This document shows, in pieces, positions 11,095 through 18,856 of a stretch of 64,000 bases of DNA. The number at the start of each line of letters is the position of its first letter. The stretch's first letter is position 1. This stretch comes from Pseudomonas denitrificans (nom. rej.). GTDB taxonomy: Bacteria > Pseudomonadota > Gammaproteobacteria > Pseudomonadales > Pseudomonadaceae. The translations under genes and the position numbers were made by a program. The notes beneath the pieces are model-generated. The model was given only the letters and a program-made list of their open reading frames with translations, was not told where the DNA came from and made no database searches. Location: contig NZ_CP043626.1 of the NCBI RefSeq assembly GCF_008807415.1, forward strand, positions 6,362,501 through 6,426,500. Reading direction: 5' to 3'.

Positions 11095-11165
11095 GTTCGA
11101 GCGGGAGTCGAACCCGCGACAGGCCATTTCGTGGATGGCTGCTCTACCGGACTGAGCTATCGAAC
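11095..11165 (-). ncRNA. tRNA-like RNA 2 in the rtc leader
   Basis: A cloverleaf of about 71 bases on the minus strand. Acceptor stem GTTCGA/TCGAAC (6 bp; a seventh pair would be C-A), then TA. D arm GCTC-AGTCCGGTA-GAGC. Anticodon arm GCCAT-CCACGAA-ATGGC. Variable CTGTC. T arm GCGGG-TTCGACT-CCCGC. Departures from a working tRNA: position 33 is C instead of the invariant U, the acceptor stem is short, and no CCA is encoded, whereas all three true tRNAs in this window encode CCA. The loop triplet would be ACG (Arg). It begins directly at the end of tRNA-like 1 with no spacer. Confidence 0.75.
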
Positions 11166-11237
11166 GGCGCGGGCAGGATTCGAACCTGCGACGGCTCCAG
11201 CGAAGTGGAGTGCTCTACCGGGCTGAGCTACCGCGCC
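11166..11237 (-). ncRNA. tRNA-like RNA 1 in the rtc leader
   Basis: A 72-base cloverleaf. Acceptor stem of 7 perfect pairs (GGCGCGG/CCGCGCC). D arm GCTC-AGCCCGGTA-GAGC. Anticodon stem CTCCA/TGGAG. Variable CCGTC. T arm GCAGG-TTCGAAT-CCTGC. The anticodon loop CTTCGC has only 6 bases, so a normal 7-base decoding loop cannot form; a UCG-like triplet follows U33. No CCA follows. The D and T loops keep the GG and TTCGA elements needed for the tRNA elbow, so the fold is probably kept while decoding is not. A scanner may call this a tRNA gene or pseudogene. Confidence 0.78.
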
Positions 11238-11356
11238 ATCGACCGTGACTGCTGCAGCGGCATGCACGAAGCCGACACCAGGGGTGGGCTCGGGCACCGG
11301 CGGGAGTGGTAGTCCCTGCCCGTGGGCTGCATCAGCGATGCGGTCGAGGGAGATAT

Positions 11357-11372
11357 AGCGAGGGGCGTGCCA
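11357..11372 (-). promoter_or_regulatory. Sigma54 (-24/-12) promoter of the rtc operon
   Basis: Minus strand TGGCACG-CCCC-TCGCT: the -24 element is perfect and the -12 element differs by one base from TTGCT. The GG and GC are correctly spaced. It lies upstream of the tRNA-like RNAs and opposite rtcR, whose product is a sigma54 activator, so it is the expected RtcR target. Confidence 0.85.
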
Positions 11373-11411
11373 GGTTTGTTTTCGGGTGGTGTTCTTTTCT
11401 TATAACTATTT

Positions 11412-11508
11412 GATAAATAACAAATTAATTATTTGTTGGGTGCGGGAGTCCATTCTCGACGATTGGCCGGTTATGGACTTTATGGATATTCTGAGATCGT
11501 TATTTATC
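11412..11508. promoter_or_regulatory. Dyads between the rtc promoter and rtcR (candidate RtcR sites)
   Basis: This AT-rich gap, unlike its GC-rich surroundings, contains AACAAAT-TAATT-ATTTGTT (11419-11437), a perfect 7-bp dyad. GATAAATAAC at 11412-11421 is mirrored by GTTATTTATC at 11499-11508. They lie 40-150 bases upstream of the -24 element, the usual place for enhancer sites of a sigma54 activator and for IHF-assisted bending. They could equally control rtcR itself. Confidence 0.5.
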
Positions 11509-11522
11509 TTCATGGATAAAAG

Positions 11523-13136
<1,614 letters not shown>

Positions 13137-13171
13137 AATCGGCGTTTTGCGGTAGCGGCAAGGAGCCGATC

Positions 13172-13741
13172 ATGGAAGAACCGATGAGTGTCGAGCAGCT
13201 GTGCCGACGCATCGAGGCGGGCGAGGCGTTCAAGTACCTGTACTTCTGGGGGCATCGCCCGAAGCACTCCGTGGAAGTCGACAAGAGCTGCTTCAGCCAG
13301 TGGTTCGAAGCGGCCTTCGAGATCGACGGAGTGACCTACACCAGTGCCGAGCACTACATGATGGCCGGCAAGGCCCGACTGTTCGGTGACGAGGCGGCGC
13401 TGGCGCGGATTCTCGCGGCGCGCACGCCGGCTGAGGCCAAATCCATCGGCCGCGAGATCCTCGGCTTCGACGAGGCCGCCTGGAACGCCGAGCGCCTGGC
13501 CATTGTCACTCGCGCCAACCACGCCAAGTTCGGGCAGAACCCGGCCCTGCGCGAATTCCTGCTGGGCACGGGCGATCGCGTGCTGGTCGAGGCCAGCCCG
13601 GTGGATGCCATCTGGGGCATCGGCCTGGCGGTCGATCATCCCGACGCGGGCAACCCGGCGCGCTGGCGCGGGCTGAACCTGCTGGGTGTTGCCCTCATGA
13701 GCGCGCGCGATGTGCTGCGCCGGGAGAGTCAACATGCCTGA
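13172..13741 (+). CDS. NADAR family protein (ADP-ribosyl-guanine glycosidase-like, YbiA-type)
   Basis: A 189-residue NADAR/COG3236 protein. Typical blocks: LYFWGHRP, TSAEHYMMAGKA, the catalytic-region VEASPVDAIWGIGLA, and WRGLNLLGVALM. Characterised NADAR proteins hydrolyse N-glycosidic bonds, including removal of ADP-ribose from guanine bases modified by DarT2-type toxins; YbiA acts in riboflavin intermediate metabolism. The ATG at 13172 is picked for AAGGAG 6 bases upstream; the longer open frame reaching into rtcR is ignored. The gene follows rtcR by 35 bases and overlaps the SUKH gene by 8 bases, so it is probably co-transcribed with rtcR. Confidence 0.9.
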   Translation: MEEPMSVEQLCRRIEAGEAFKYLYFWGHRPKHSVEVDKSCFSQWFEAAFEIDGVTYTSAEHYMMAGKARLFGDEAALARILAARTPAEAKSIGREILGFDEAAWNAERLAIVTRANHAKFGQNPALREFLLGTGDRVLVEASPVDAIWGIGLAVDHPDAGNPARWRGLNLLGVALMSARDVLRRESQHA

Positions 13742-14690
13742 ACTCACGGCTGCCCAGCAGCAACTGCTAAGCGACCACCGCCTGGCCTGGTTCGCCGGGC
13801 GCATTATCCATGACGCGCAGCCGCCGATCAGCGATGCCCAACTGGCCGAGGTCGAGCAACGCCTGGGCAGCCAGCTGCCGCGTGAACTGGTCGCCCTGTG
13901 GCGCTGCAGTTTCGGTGGCCGGCTGGATTACGAGCTGTGCGTGGACTACGACGGCCACCTGCATCCTTACTCCTTCAACGAGTTGTTCTATCCGGACAGC
14001 GACGGCTACAACGACCTCTGGGGCTGGCTGGCGCACGAGCAGGAGTGCGCCGAGGAAGTCGCCGAGGAGAATGGTCAGGAGTGGGACGGTCGCGTGGGCT
14101 TCCTGCCCATCGGTGGTTTCGAGTACCTGGAGCGGATCTACGTCTGTGTCGAGCCGGAAGAGTTCGGCGCCATCTATGCCTGGAGTCGCGCCTTGCCGCC
14201 AGCCTGGCAGCTGCGTCTGCATGAGGATGCCCTGACCAGGGTGGCAGACGACCTGTATGGCCTGTTCGCGTTGCTGGGCTTCGATGAAGACCCGTTCGCC
14301 GAGGGTGCGGATGCCGGGCAGGAACTACTCGAGGCTCTGGATGAGCTGGCCACCTCGGGCGCCGAGGGCGCAGCGCTGGCGCAACAGCTGCAGGATTCGC
14401 TGCGGCCGCTGGTACGCGACTGGCGCGCGGCGCTGGAGCAGGGGCGGATTGCCGGTGAGCCGGAGCTGCAACGCCTGGCGCTGACGCATGCGGTGCGCAG
14501 CGGCGATATCGCGCTGCTGGAACAGCTGCGCGACCGGGATTGCGACCTTGGCCGGCTGCTGACCGGCGGCGGCAATGCGCCGGTGCATGCGCGGGTGATG
14601 CAGCGCGAGGTGGTGATCCGCTGGTTCGCCGAGCAAGGCGTCGCGGAGTATCAGCTCGATGACCCGGCGACCCGTGGGGAGACTCCATGA
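13734..14690 (+). CDS. SMI1/KNR4 (SUKH) family protein
   Basis: A 318-residue protein whose N-terminal half (about 25-165) has the SUKH pattern ISDAQLAEVEQRLGSQLP, then LVALWRCSFGG, an aspartate-rich loop and FLPIGGFEYLERIYV. SUKH proteins are best known as immunity partners of nuclease and deaminase toxins. The C-terminal third (HAVRSGDIALLEQLRDRDCD onward) resembles one or two ankyrin-like helices. The start at 13734 overlaps NADAR by 8 bases; the stop overlaps the next gene by 4. No toxin gene is adjacent, so a plain immunity role is not supported. A binding role in the RNA/DNA damage response is inference. Confidence 0.82.
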   Translation: MPELTAAQQQLLSDHRLAWFAGRIIHDAQPPISDAQLAEVEQRLGSQLPRELVALWRCSFGGRLDYELCVDYDGHLHPYSFNELFYPDSDGYNDLWGWLAHEQECAEEVAEENGQEWDGRVGFLPIGGFEYLERIYVCVEPEEFGAIYAWSRALPPAWQLRLHEDALTRVADDLYGLFALLGFDEDPFAEGADAGQELLEALDELATSGAEGAALAQQLQDSLRPLVRDWRAALEQGRIAGEPELQRLALTHAVRSGDIALLEQLRDRDCDLGRLLTGGGNAPVHARVMQREVVIRWFAEQGVAEYQLDDPATRGETP

Positions 14691-15742
14691 CCTTCGAAAC
14701 CACTCTGCCAGAATCGCTGGTCGAGTTCCTGCGCCAGCCGGTGAGTGCACCGGAGGATCGGGTCGAGGCGCAGGATTTCGTCCGCCGCTCCGATGTCCGC
14801 GAGCTGTACCGCGACACCCTGGGCACGCCCCTTGCGGACACGATGCTTGCCCAGTGCGCGGCATTGTTTCCCGAGCTCAATCCCAACCGCGCATCGCTGC
14901 TGGCGCTGTTCTGCGGCAGTTGGGTGGAAGGTGGTGCCAGCCCGCGTATTGCCTTCGCCGCGGTGCTCGGCGCGTTGGCGCGTGCGCTGGCGATGCTGCG
15001 TCCGTACTGCGCTGACGAAGAGGTCGAGGACGACGAAGAAGCGCAGGCCGCCGCCCGGCAGGCCCGCGCGCGGCTCGATAGCCTGACGCCTTCGCAGTCG
15101 CTGCTCATCGACAGCGCGCATCCGGCGGTCGATCTGCTGGTGCTGCCGCTGATGACCATGCTGATGCGTTCGCGGGAAAATCACCGCGATTTCCTGGCCC
15201 ATGGCGAGCTGCTCCGCGACATCGATGCCATGGTGAAATCCAACACCACGCTGCCCTTCGAGAATCTGCACTTCCTCGACCATGCCGCGGCGCTGACCTA
15301 CGAAGACGAGCTGGTGGTCGTGCTGCCCGCGACGCGCAGTGGTCTGGTGGTGAGTGCGCAGGGCATCAATTGCAACTTCCATGCGTTCTCCCTGCTGCAG
15401 CCGCTGTTGGCTGCCCATGGTGAGCAGCTCGGGTTGCGGGTCGCGGCACCGCTCCCGGTTGCTGATGTGCCGAGGGAAGACAGCGCACAGTACCTGTGGC
15501 TGCAGGCCTTCGCCTTCGAGAAGGGCGAACTGGTCAACAACCTGGCCTGGGCGTGGGGCGAGGCGCCGCTGCGCAGCAATAGCCGCAAGTATGGCCACTG
15601 TGTGCTGATTGCGCTGGATACCGCAGAGGGTGTGTCGCGCTCGTGGTCGGGCTTCGCCGATCGTCTGCATGACGCGCATCAGCCGTCGGTGGAACTGGTG
15701 CGTTTCCTCAGTGCGGAAGAAGTGGCTGCCTATCTGGAGTGA
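14687..15742 (+). CDS. Unrecognised protein in the rtcR-NADAR-SUKH operon
   Basis: A 351-residue cytosolic protein that I cannot assign. Residues about 1-100 are helical, a strongly acidic linker follows near 105-120 (DEEVEDDEEAQ), then a helical stretch (HPAVDLLVLPLMTMLMRSRE) and a C-terminal alpha/beta region with ALTYEDELVVVLPATRSGLV and NSRKYGHCVLIALD. No signal peptide, membrane helix or nucleotide motif. Start codon overlaps the SUKH stop (ATGA), so translation is coupled. It ends 47 bases before the convergent DUF4105 gene. As last gene of the rtcR operon it is a candidate effector or partner. Confidence 0.8.
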   Translation: MTFETTLPESLVEFLRQPVSAPEDRVEAQDFVRRSDVRELYRDTLGTPLADTMLAQCAALFPELNPNRASLLALFCGSWVEGGASPRIAFAAVLGALARALAMLRPYCADEEVEDDEEAQAAARQARARLDSLTPSQSLLIDSAHPAVDLLVLPLMTMLMRSRENHRDFLAHGELLRDIDAMVKSNTTLPFENLHFLDHAAALTYEDELVVVLPATRSGLVVSAQGINCNFHAFSLLQPLLAAHGEQLGLRVAAPLPVADVPREDSAQYLWLQAFAFEKGELVNNLAWAWGEAPLRSNSRKYGHCVLIALDTAEGVSRSWSGFADRLHDAHQPSVELVRFLSAEEVAAYLE

Positions 15743-15789
15743 CGCCGGCGAAGGCGCGCACGGCATTGGCCGCAGCGCGCCTTCCCCGG

Positions 15790-17655
15790 TCAGTAGTGGT
15801 ACCAGCGCAGCTCCAGCATCACTTCGTTGCGCGGACTGGCCTCATGGCTGAATTCGCGCTGGGCCGACAGGCGCAGGCCGAGGTTGCGGCCCAGTTCCAC
15901 CTGCTGGCCGAAGCTCAGGGTGCGGCGCACTTCGCCGTTGTGGAAGTAGTCGCCCTTGCCCTCGAGGCTGAGGTTGCCCAGCGGGTTGCTCCACAGCACG
16001 CCGGTGTCGAAGCCCATGGCCGGGGCGATGGTGGCGGCGAAGTCCTGGTTGTTCTCGATGCGCGCGGTGCCCAGGGCATAGGCCTGCAGGTCGTCGGAGA
16101 GCTTCCAACTGCCGCCGGCGCCGCCGTTGAGGTGGCCGACCAGGGTGTCGTGGTCATTGTCGCTGTGCTTGCCGATCACTCGTTCCCAGCCGCCGGCAAC
16201 CTGCCAGGACAGCGGTTTCAGCAGCTCGTTGCGCGGCGTCATGGAGCGGATGGTGACCAGGTCCAGTTGCTGCAGCTGCCAGCGGTTGCCTTCGTACTGG
16301 CGCAATTTGAGCTGGCCGATCTCGATCTGCGCGCCGAGGGGGAAGCCGTAGGCGTTGTCGTCGAGGTCGTGGTAGGCCATGCGCAGGCCGTACTGGGCGA
16401 AAGCTTCACCGTCGCGGCTGCCGGCGCCCACCTGCCAGGTGCGCGATTCGTGGCCGTTTTCCGGCTGGCCGGGGCGCTCCACGTCCAGCGTCGGCGGCGG
16501 GTTCTTGTTGATCGCCTTGAGCAGGTTGTAGCTGCGCGAGGCAGTGGACTGGTCGCGTTCCTGGCCGGTGGCGCGGTAGCGCACCAGGCGGAAGGCGGTG
16601 TCCTGCACCAGCGCCTGGCGGTCGGCGGGCAGGGCGGCGAACTCGGGGCTTTGCAGCTGACTGTCGTCGTCGGCGATGTGGCGGGCCAGCACCTTCTCGT
16701 CGTGGCTCAGCGGTTCACCGCGGGCCAGCAGCTCGCGCTCGCGGGAGGGGCGGTAGTCCACCCGGTCGATCAGCCCGGCGTCCTTCACCGCGCGCACCGT
16801 GTCGGTGGGGATGGCGGTGATCGGGAAGTGGTCGGTGAGCTCAGTTCCGGGGCGGGCGATCTCCAGCAGCTCCAGCAGGCGGAAGGAGCAGTTCTCGTCG
16901 AAGAAGTAGTACTTGAAGCGGATCTGCTTCAGCTCCCAGACGTGCTCGACCATGCGCGCAGTTTCTTCCGGCGTCAGGTTCAGGCGGTATTCCCAGAGGT
17001 CGCGGTTCTCCAGGCGGCTGTATTCGGAGAGCTTCTCGCGGTAGGGCACCAGGGCGAACAGGCCGGGATAGCCGCCCATCAGGCCCTTCCAGGCGTAGAG
17101 GATGCTGTTGTCCATGCCCTCGATGTAGGCGCCGAAGTTGAGCGCGTAGCTGAGCAGGGCGGTGTTGTCGGAGTCGACGTCGGCCTGGTCGATGCGCAGC
17201 AGGGTGTGGCCGAACATCGAGGACGGGCTGTTCAGGTAGGCGGCCGGGAACACCAGCACGGCGCTGTGCGGGCTGATGTCCTGGTACCAGGTGGTGAATT
17301 CCTTGCACTCCACGGCCGGCAGGTCATCGAGCTGCAATTGCTGGCGCAGCCAGCGGGTGCGCGCCGGGTACACGCACTGGGCATGCTTGTCGCCGAGGCT
17401 GGCCGGGTCGTAGAGCGCCTTCAGGGTGGCGGCCAGTTCCGACTGCGGATGGCGGTCTCCGTCCTTGGCGAGGAAGAACTTCGGGTCGTCGACGAAGCTG
17501 CGCCAGCCACCGAGCTTGGCGTGCTCGTAGTGACCCAGGGCCAGCCAGTAGGGCTCGTCGGCCAGGCTCTGCAGGCGTTGTGAGTCGATCGCCGGCGAAG
17601 CCAGCAGTGGGGTGCAGGCGCACAGCGCCATCCAGGGCAACAGGCGTTTGGGCAT
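15790..17655 (-). CDS. DUF4105 (Lnb-like) envelope protein with C-terminal beta-rich domain
   Basis: A 621-residue exported protein. A signal peptide (MPKRLLPWMALCACTPLLAS) is followed by a DUF4105 domain (about 130-280) with the invariant-looking SPSSMFGHTLLRID and DENCSFRLLELLE blocks. The His and Cys in these blocks could form a catalytic pair, as proposed for the Lnb lipoprotein N-acyltransferase family. The C-terminal 250 residues alternate hydrophobic and polar residues and end in ELRWYHY, with a terminal aromatic as in outer-membrane barrels. It may thus be an outer-membrane enzyme. Downstream of a DUF3015 gene on the same strand. Confidence 0.85.
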   Translation of the reverse strand: MPKRLLPWMALCACTPLLASPAIDSQRLQSLADEPYWLALGHYEHAKLGGWRSFVDDPKFFLAKDGDRHPQSELAATLKALYDPASLGDKHAQCVYPARTRWLRQQLQLDDLPAVECKEFTTWYQDISPHSAVLVFPAAYLNSPSSMFGHTLLRIDQADVDSDNTALLSYALNFGAYIEGMDNSILYAWKGLMGGYPGLFALVPYREKLSEYSRLENRDLWEYRLNLTPEETARMVEHVWELKQIRFKYYFFDENCSFRLLELLEIARPGTELTDHFPITAIPTDTVRAVKDAGLIDRVDYRPSRERELLARGEPLSHDEKVLARHIADDDSQLQSPEFAALPADRQALVQDTAFRLVRYRATGQERDQSTASRSYNLLKAINKNPPPTLDVERPGQPENGHESRTWQVGAGSRDGEAFAQYGLRMAYHDLDDNAYGFPLGAQIEIGQLKLRQYEGNRWQLQQLDLVTIRSMTPRNELLKPLSWQVAGGWERVIGKHSDNDHDTLVGHLNGGAGGSWKLSDDLQAYALGTARIENNQDFAATIAPAMGFDTGVLWSNPLGNLSLEGKGDYFHNGEVRRTLSFGQQVELGRNLGLRLSAQREFSHEASPRNEVMLELRWYHY

Positions 17656-17681
17656 CGAGTGGGCTACTGGGAGGGAAGGGT

Positions 17682-17706
17682 GAGCCCGCCCTCAGGAGGC
17701 GGGCTC
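17682..17706. terminator. GC-rich hairpin between DUF3015 and DUF4105 genes
   Basis: GAGCCCGCC-CTCAGGA-GGCGGGCTC, a perfect 9-bp stem. No T run follows on the minus strand, so termination would be weak or Rho-dependent. It may instead attenuate or protect mRNA between the two genes. Confidence 0.45.
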
Positions 17707-17716
17707 GCGTTGGCCA

Positions 17717-18205
17717 TCAGGCCTGTTCGGCGTACTTGGCCAGGGTGCTGTCCTGTTTCAGGACGGCCTGGGTGTTGGCGTAGACGTCTTCGGCGGTGAC
17801 GTCGGACTTGTTGAAGATCTGCGCGAAGTGCTCGTGGGTGACCTGGGCGAAGTGCGCGCGGTCCTCGGGCTTCACGCCCAGCACGACGGCGTAGGTGGTC
17901 AGCGCTTCGCCGTCACCCTTGGCCATGTCTTCGGAGAGCTCGTCCATCATGCTGCTGAGCACGATCATCGGCTTGCCGCCGTAGGTCAGCGCGCCGTTGG
18001 TGTGGCAACCGTTGGTGCCGGTGGTCATGCCGAAGGTGTTGTTGCCGCTGGTGCCGTTGGTGGTGGCTGCCAGGACGTGGGTGGCGGTGCCGCGCTGGCC
18101 CTTGAACAGCATGTTGCCCCAGCCGCAGCCGTCGCTGCCGGGGGCATCGGCGAGGGCGCTCAGGGAGGCGGTGGCGAGGAGGGTACCGAGCAGAATCCTT
18201 TTCAT
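17717..18205 (-). CDS. DUF3015 family periplasmic protein
   Basis: A 162-residue exported protein: signal peptide MKRILLGTLLATASLSALA, then the DUF3015 pattern GCGWGNMLFKGQ and TTNGTSGNNTFGMTTGTNGC, with paired cysteines that may form a disulphide. The C-terminal half is helical (VKPEDRAHFAQVTHEHFAQI). The start at 18205 is chosen for the signal peptide and an AAGAGAG upstream; the much longer open frame toward 19228 is a shadow. Function unknown; family members are small periplasmic proteins of proteobacteria. Next on the same strand is the DUF4105 gene, 61 bases on. Confidence 0.88.
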   Translation of the reverse strand: MKRILLGTLLATASLSALADAPGSDGCGWGNMLFKGQRGTATHVLAATTNGTSGNNTFGMTTGTNGCHTNGALTYGGKPMIVLSSMMDELSEDMAKGDGEALTTYAVVLGVKPEDRAHFAQVTHEHFAQIFNKSDVTAEDVYANTQAVLKQDSTLAKYAEQA

Positions 18206-18286
18206 CGTTTTTCTCTCTTTTTGAGGTCGGGGACCGGTGAACAGTCGCTGACAGCAAAACAGCGCCTGGTCAGAGCTTTTCTCCAA

Positions 18287-18307
18287 TGCCTTGCGAGTGT
18301 CAAGGCA
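18287..18307. repeat. Inverted repeat in a divergent promoter region
   Basis: TGCCTTG-CGAGTGT-CAAGGCA, a perfect 7-bp dyad between the DUF3015 gene and the divergent zinc-finger gene. It may be an operator; the factor is unknown. Confidence 0.35.
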
Positions 18308-18436
18308 ACCACTGCCGCAGCCAGTATGGCCGGTCACGGCTGAATGGGCCGGGATGACCGGCAGTTGATCGGCATCAGCGGCGGAAGTCTTGGAACCGAC
18401 CACACTTGAATCAGTTCCCCTTGCGAGGAAGTAGTC

Positions 18437-18760
18437 ATGGTCGATTTCGATCCACGGCCAGCGCTGGACCAGTTGGCGGCCGAGTATTCCAAGCGTGCCG
18501 AAGCCATCCGCCGCGACCTCGGTCGCAGCCATTCCCCGGACTTCGCCGAGCAGGCCCAGCAGCGGCAGAACGACGACGTGCTGCGCGCCTTGCTCGCCGA
18601 AGCCGACGCCGGCATGCGCCTGGTGGGCCTGGCGCGCCTGCGCCTGGCTGACGGCACCTACGGCGAGTGCGCGCGCTGCGGCGAGGCCATCGAGGAGCGC
18701 CGCCTGCGCGCGCTGCCGGCCGCCGAGCACTGCCTGCGCTGCGCCGATGCGGTGGACTGA
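18437..18760 (+). CDS. DksA/TraR-type C4 zinc-finger protein
   Basis: A 107-residue protein with an N-terminal helical hairpin (about 10-65) and a C-terminal four-cysteine zinc finger (CARCG ... CLRCAD) as in DksA/TraR. Unlike DksA it is short, and the coiled-coil tip does not show the DxxDxA motif, so action on RNA polymerase is uncertain. Start at 18437, with GAGGAAG upstream. It precedes the Lon-like protease by 96 bases on the same strand. Confidence 0.88.
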   Translation: MVDFDPRPALDQLAAEYSKRAEAIRRDLGRSHSPDFAEQAQQRQNDDVLRALLAEADAGMRLVGLARLRLADGTYGECARCGEAIEERRLRALPAAEHCLRCADAVD

Positions 18761-18856
18761 AACTGTCACCAATACTGCCTTGCCAGTGGCGCGCGGGCGG
18801 CGCGAGAATGCGGTCGAATCTCCGCGGCCTCGCGCCGCCCGAAGCAAGGACCTCCA

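Larger units (their letters stand above)
10804..11346 (-). promoter_or_regulatory. Long structured leader of the rtc operon
   Basis: From the start site predicted by the sigma54 promoter (about 11346) to the slipin ATG there are roughly 540 transcribed bases without a convincing gene. In transcript order it holds about 110 bases of leader, tRNA-like 1, tRNA-like 2, an anticodon-arm-like hairpin, and about 270 further GC-rich bases. These include a 7-bp hairpin at 10959-10978 (GCCCGGT / ACCGGGC with loop ACGAGG). An in-frame extension of slipin is open here but lacks a ribosome site and looks non-coding. Confidence 0.6.

Noticed and set aside
9661..11127. N-terminally extended slipin starting upstream of 10803
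   Set aside because: The extension is Arg/Pro/Gly-rich, would translate part of tRNA-like 2, and lacks a ribosome site; AAGGAAG precedes the ATG at 10803.
11095..11237. Two ordinary tRNA-Arg genes
   Set aside because: Loop of 6 bases in one, no U33 and a short acceptor stem in the other, no encoded CCA, and position inside an operon leader. They fold like tRNA but should not decode.
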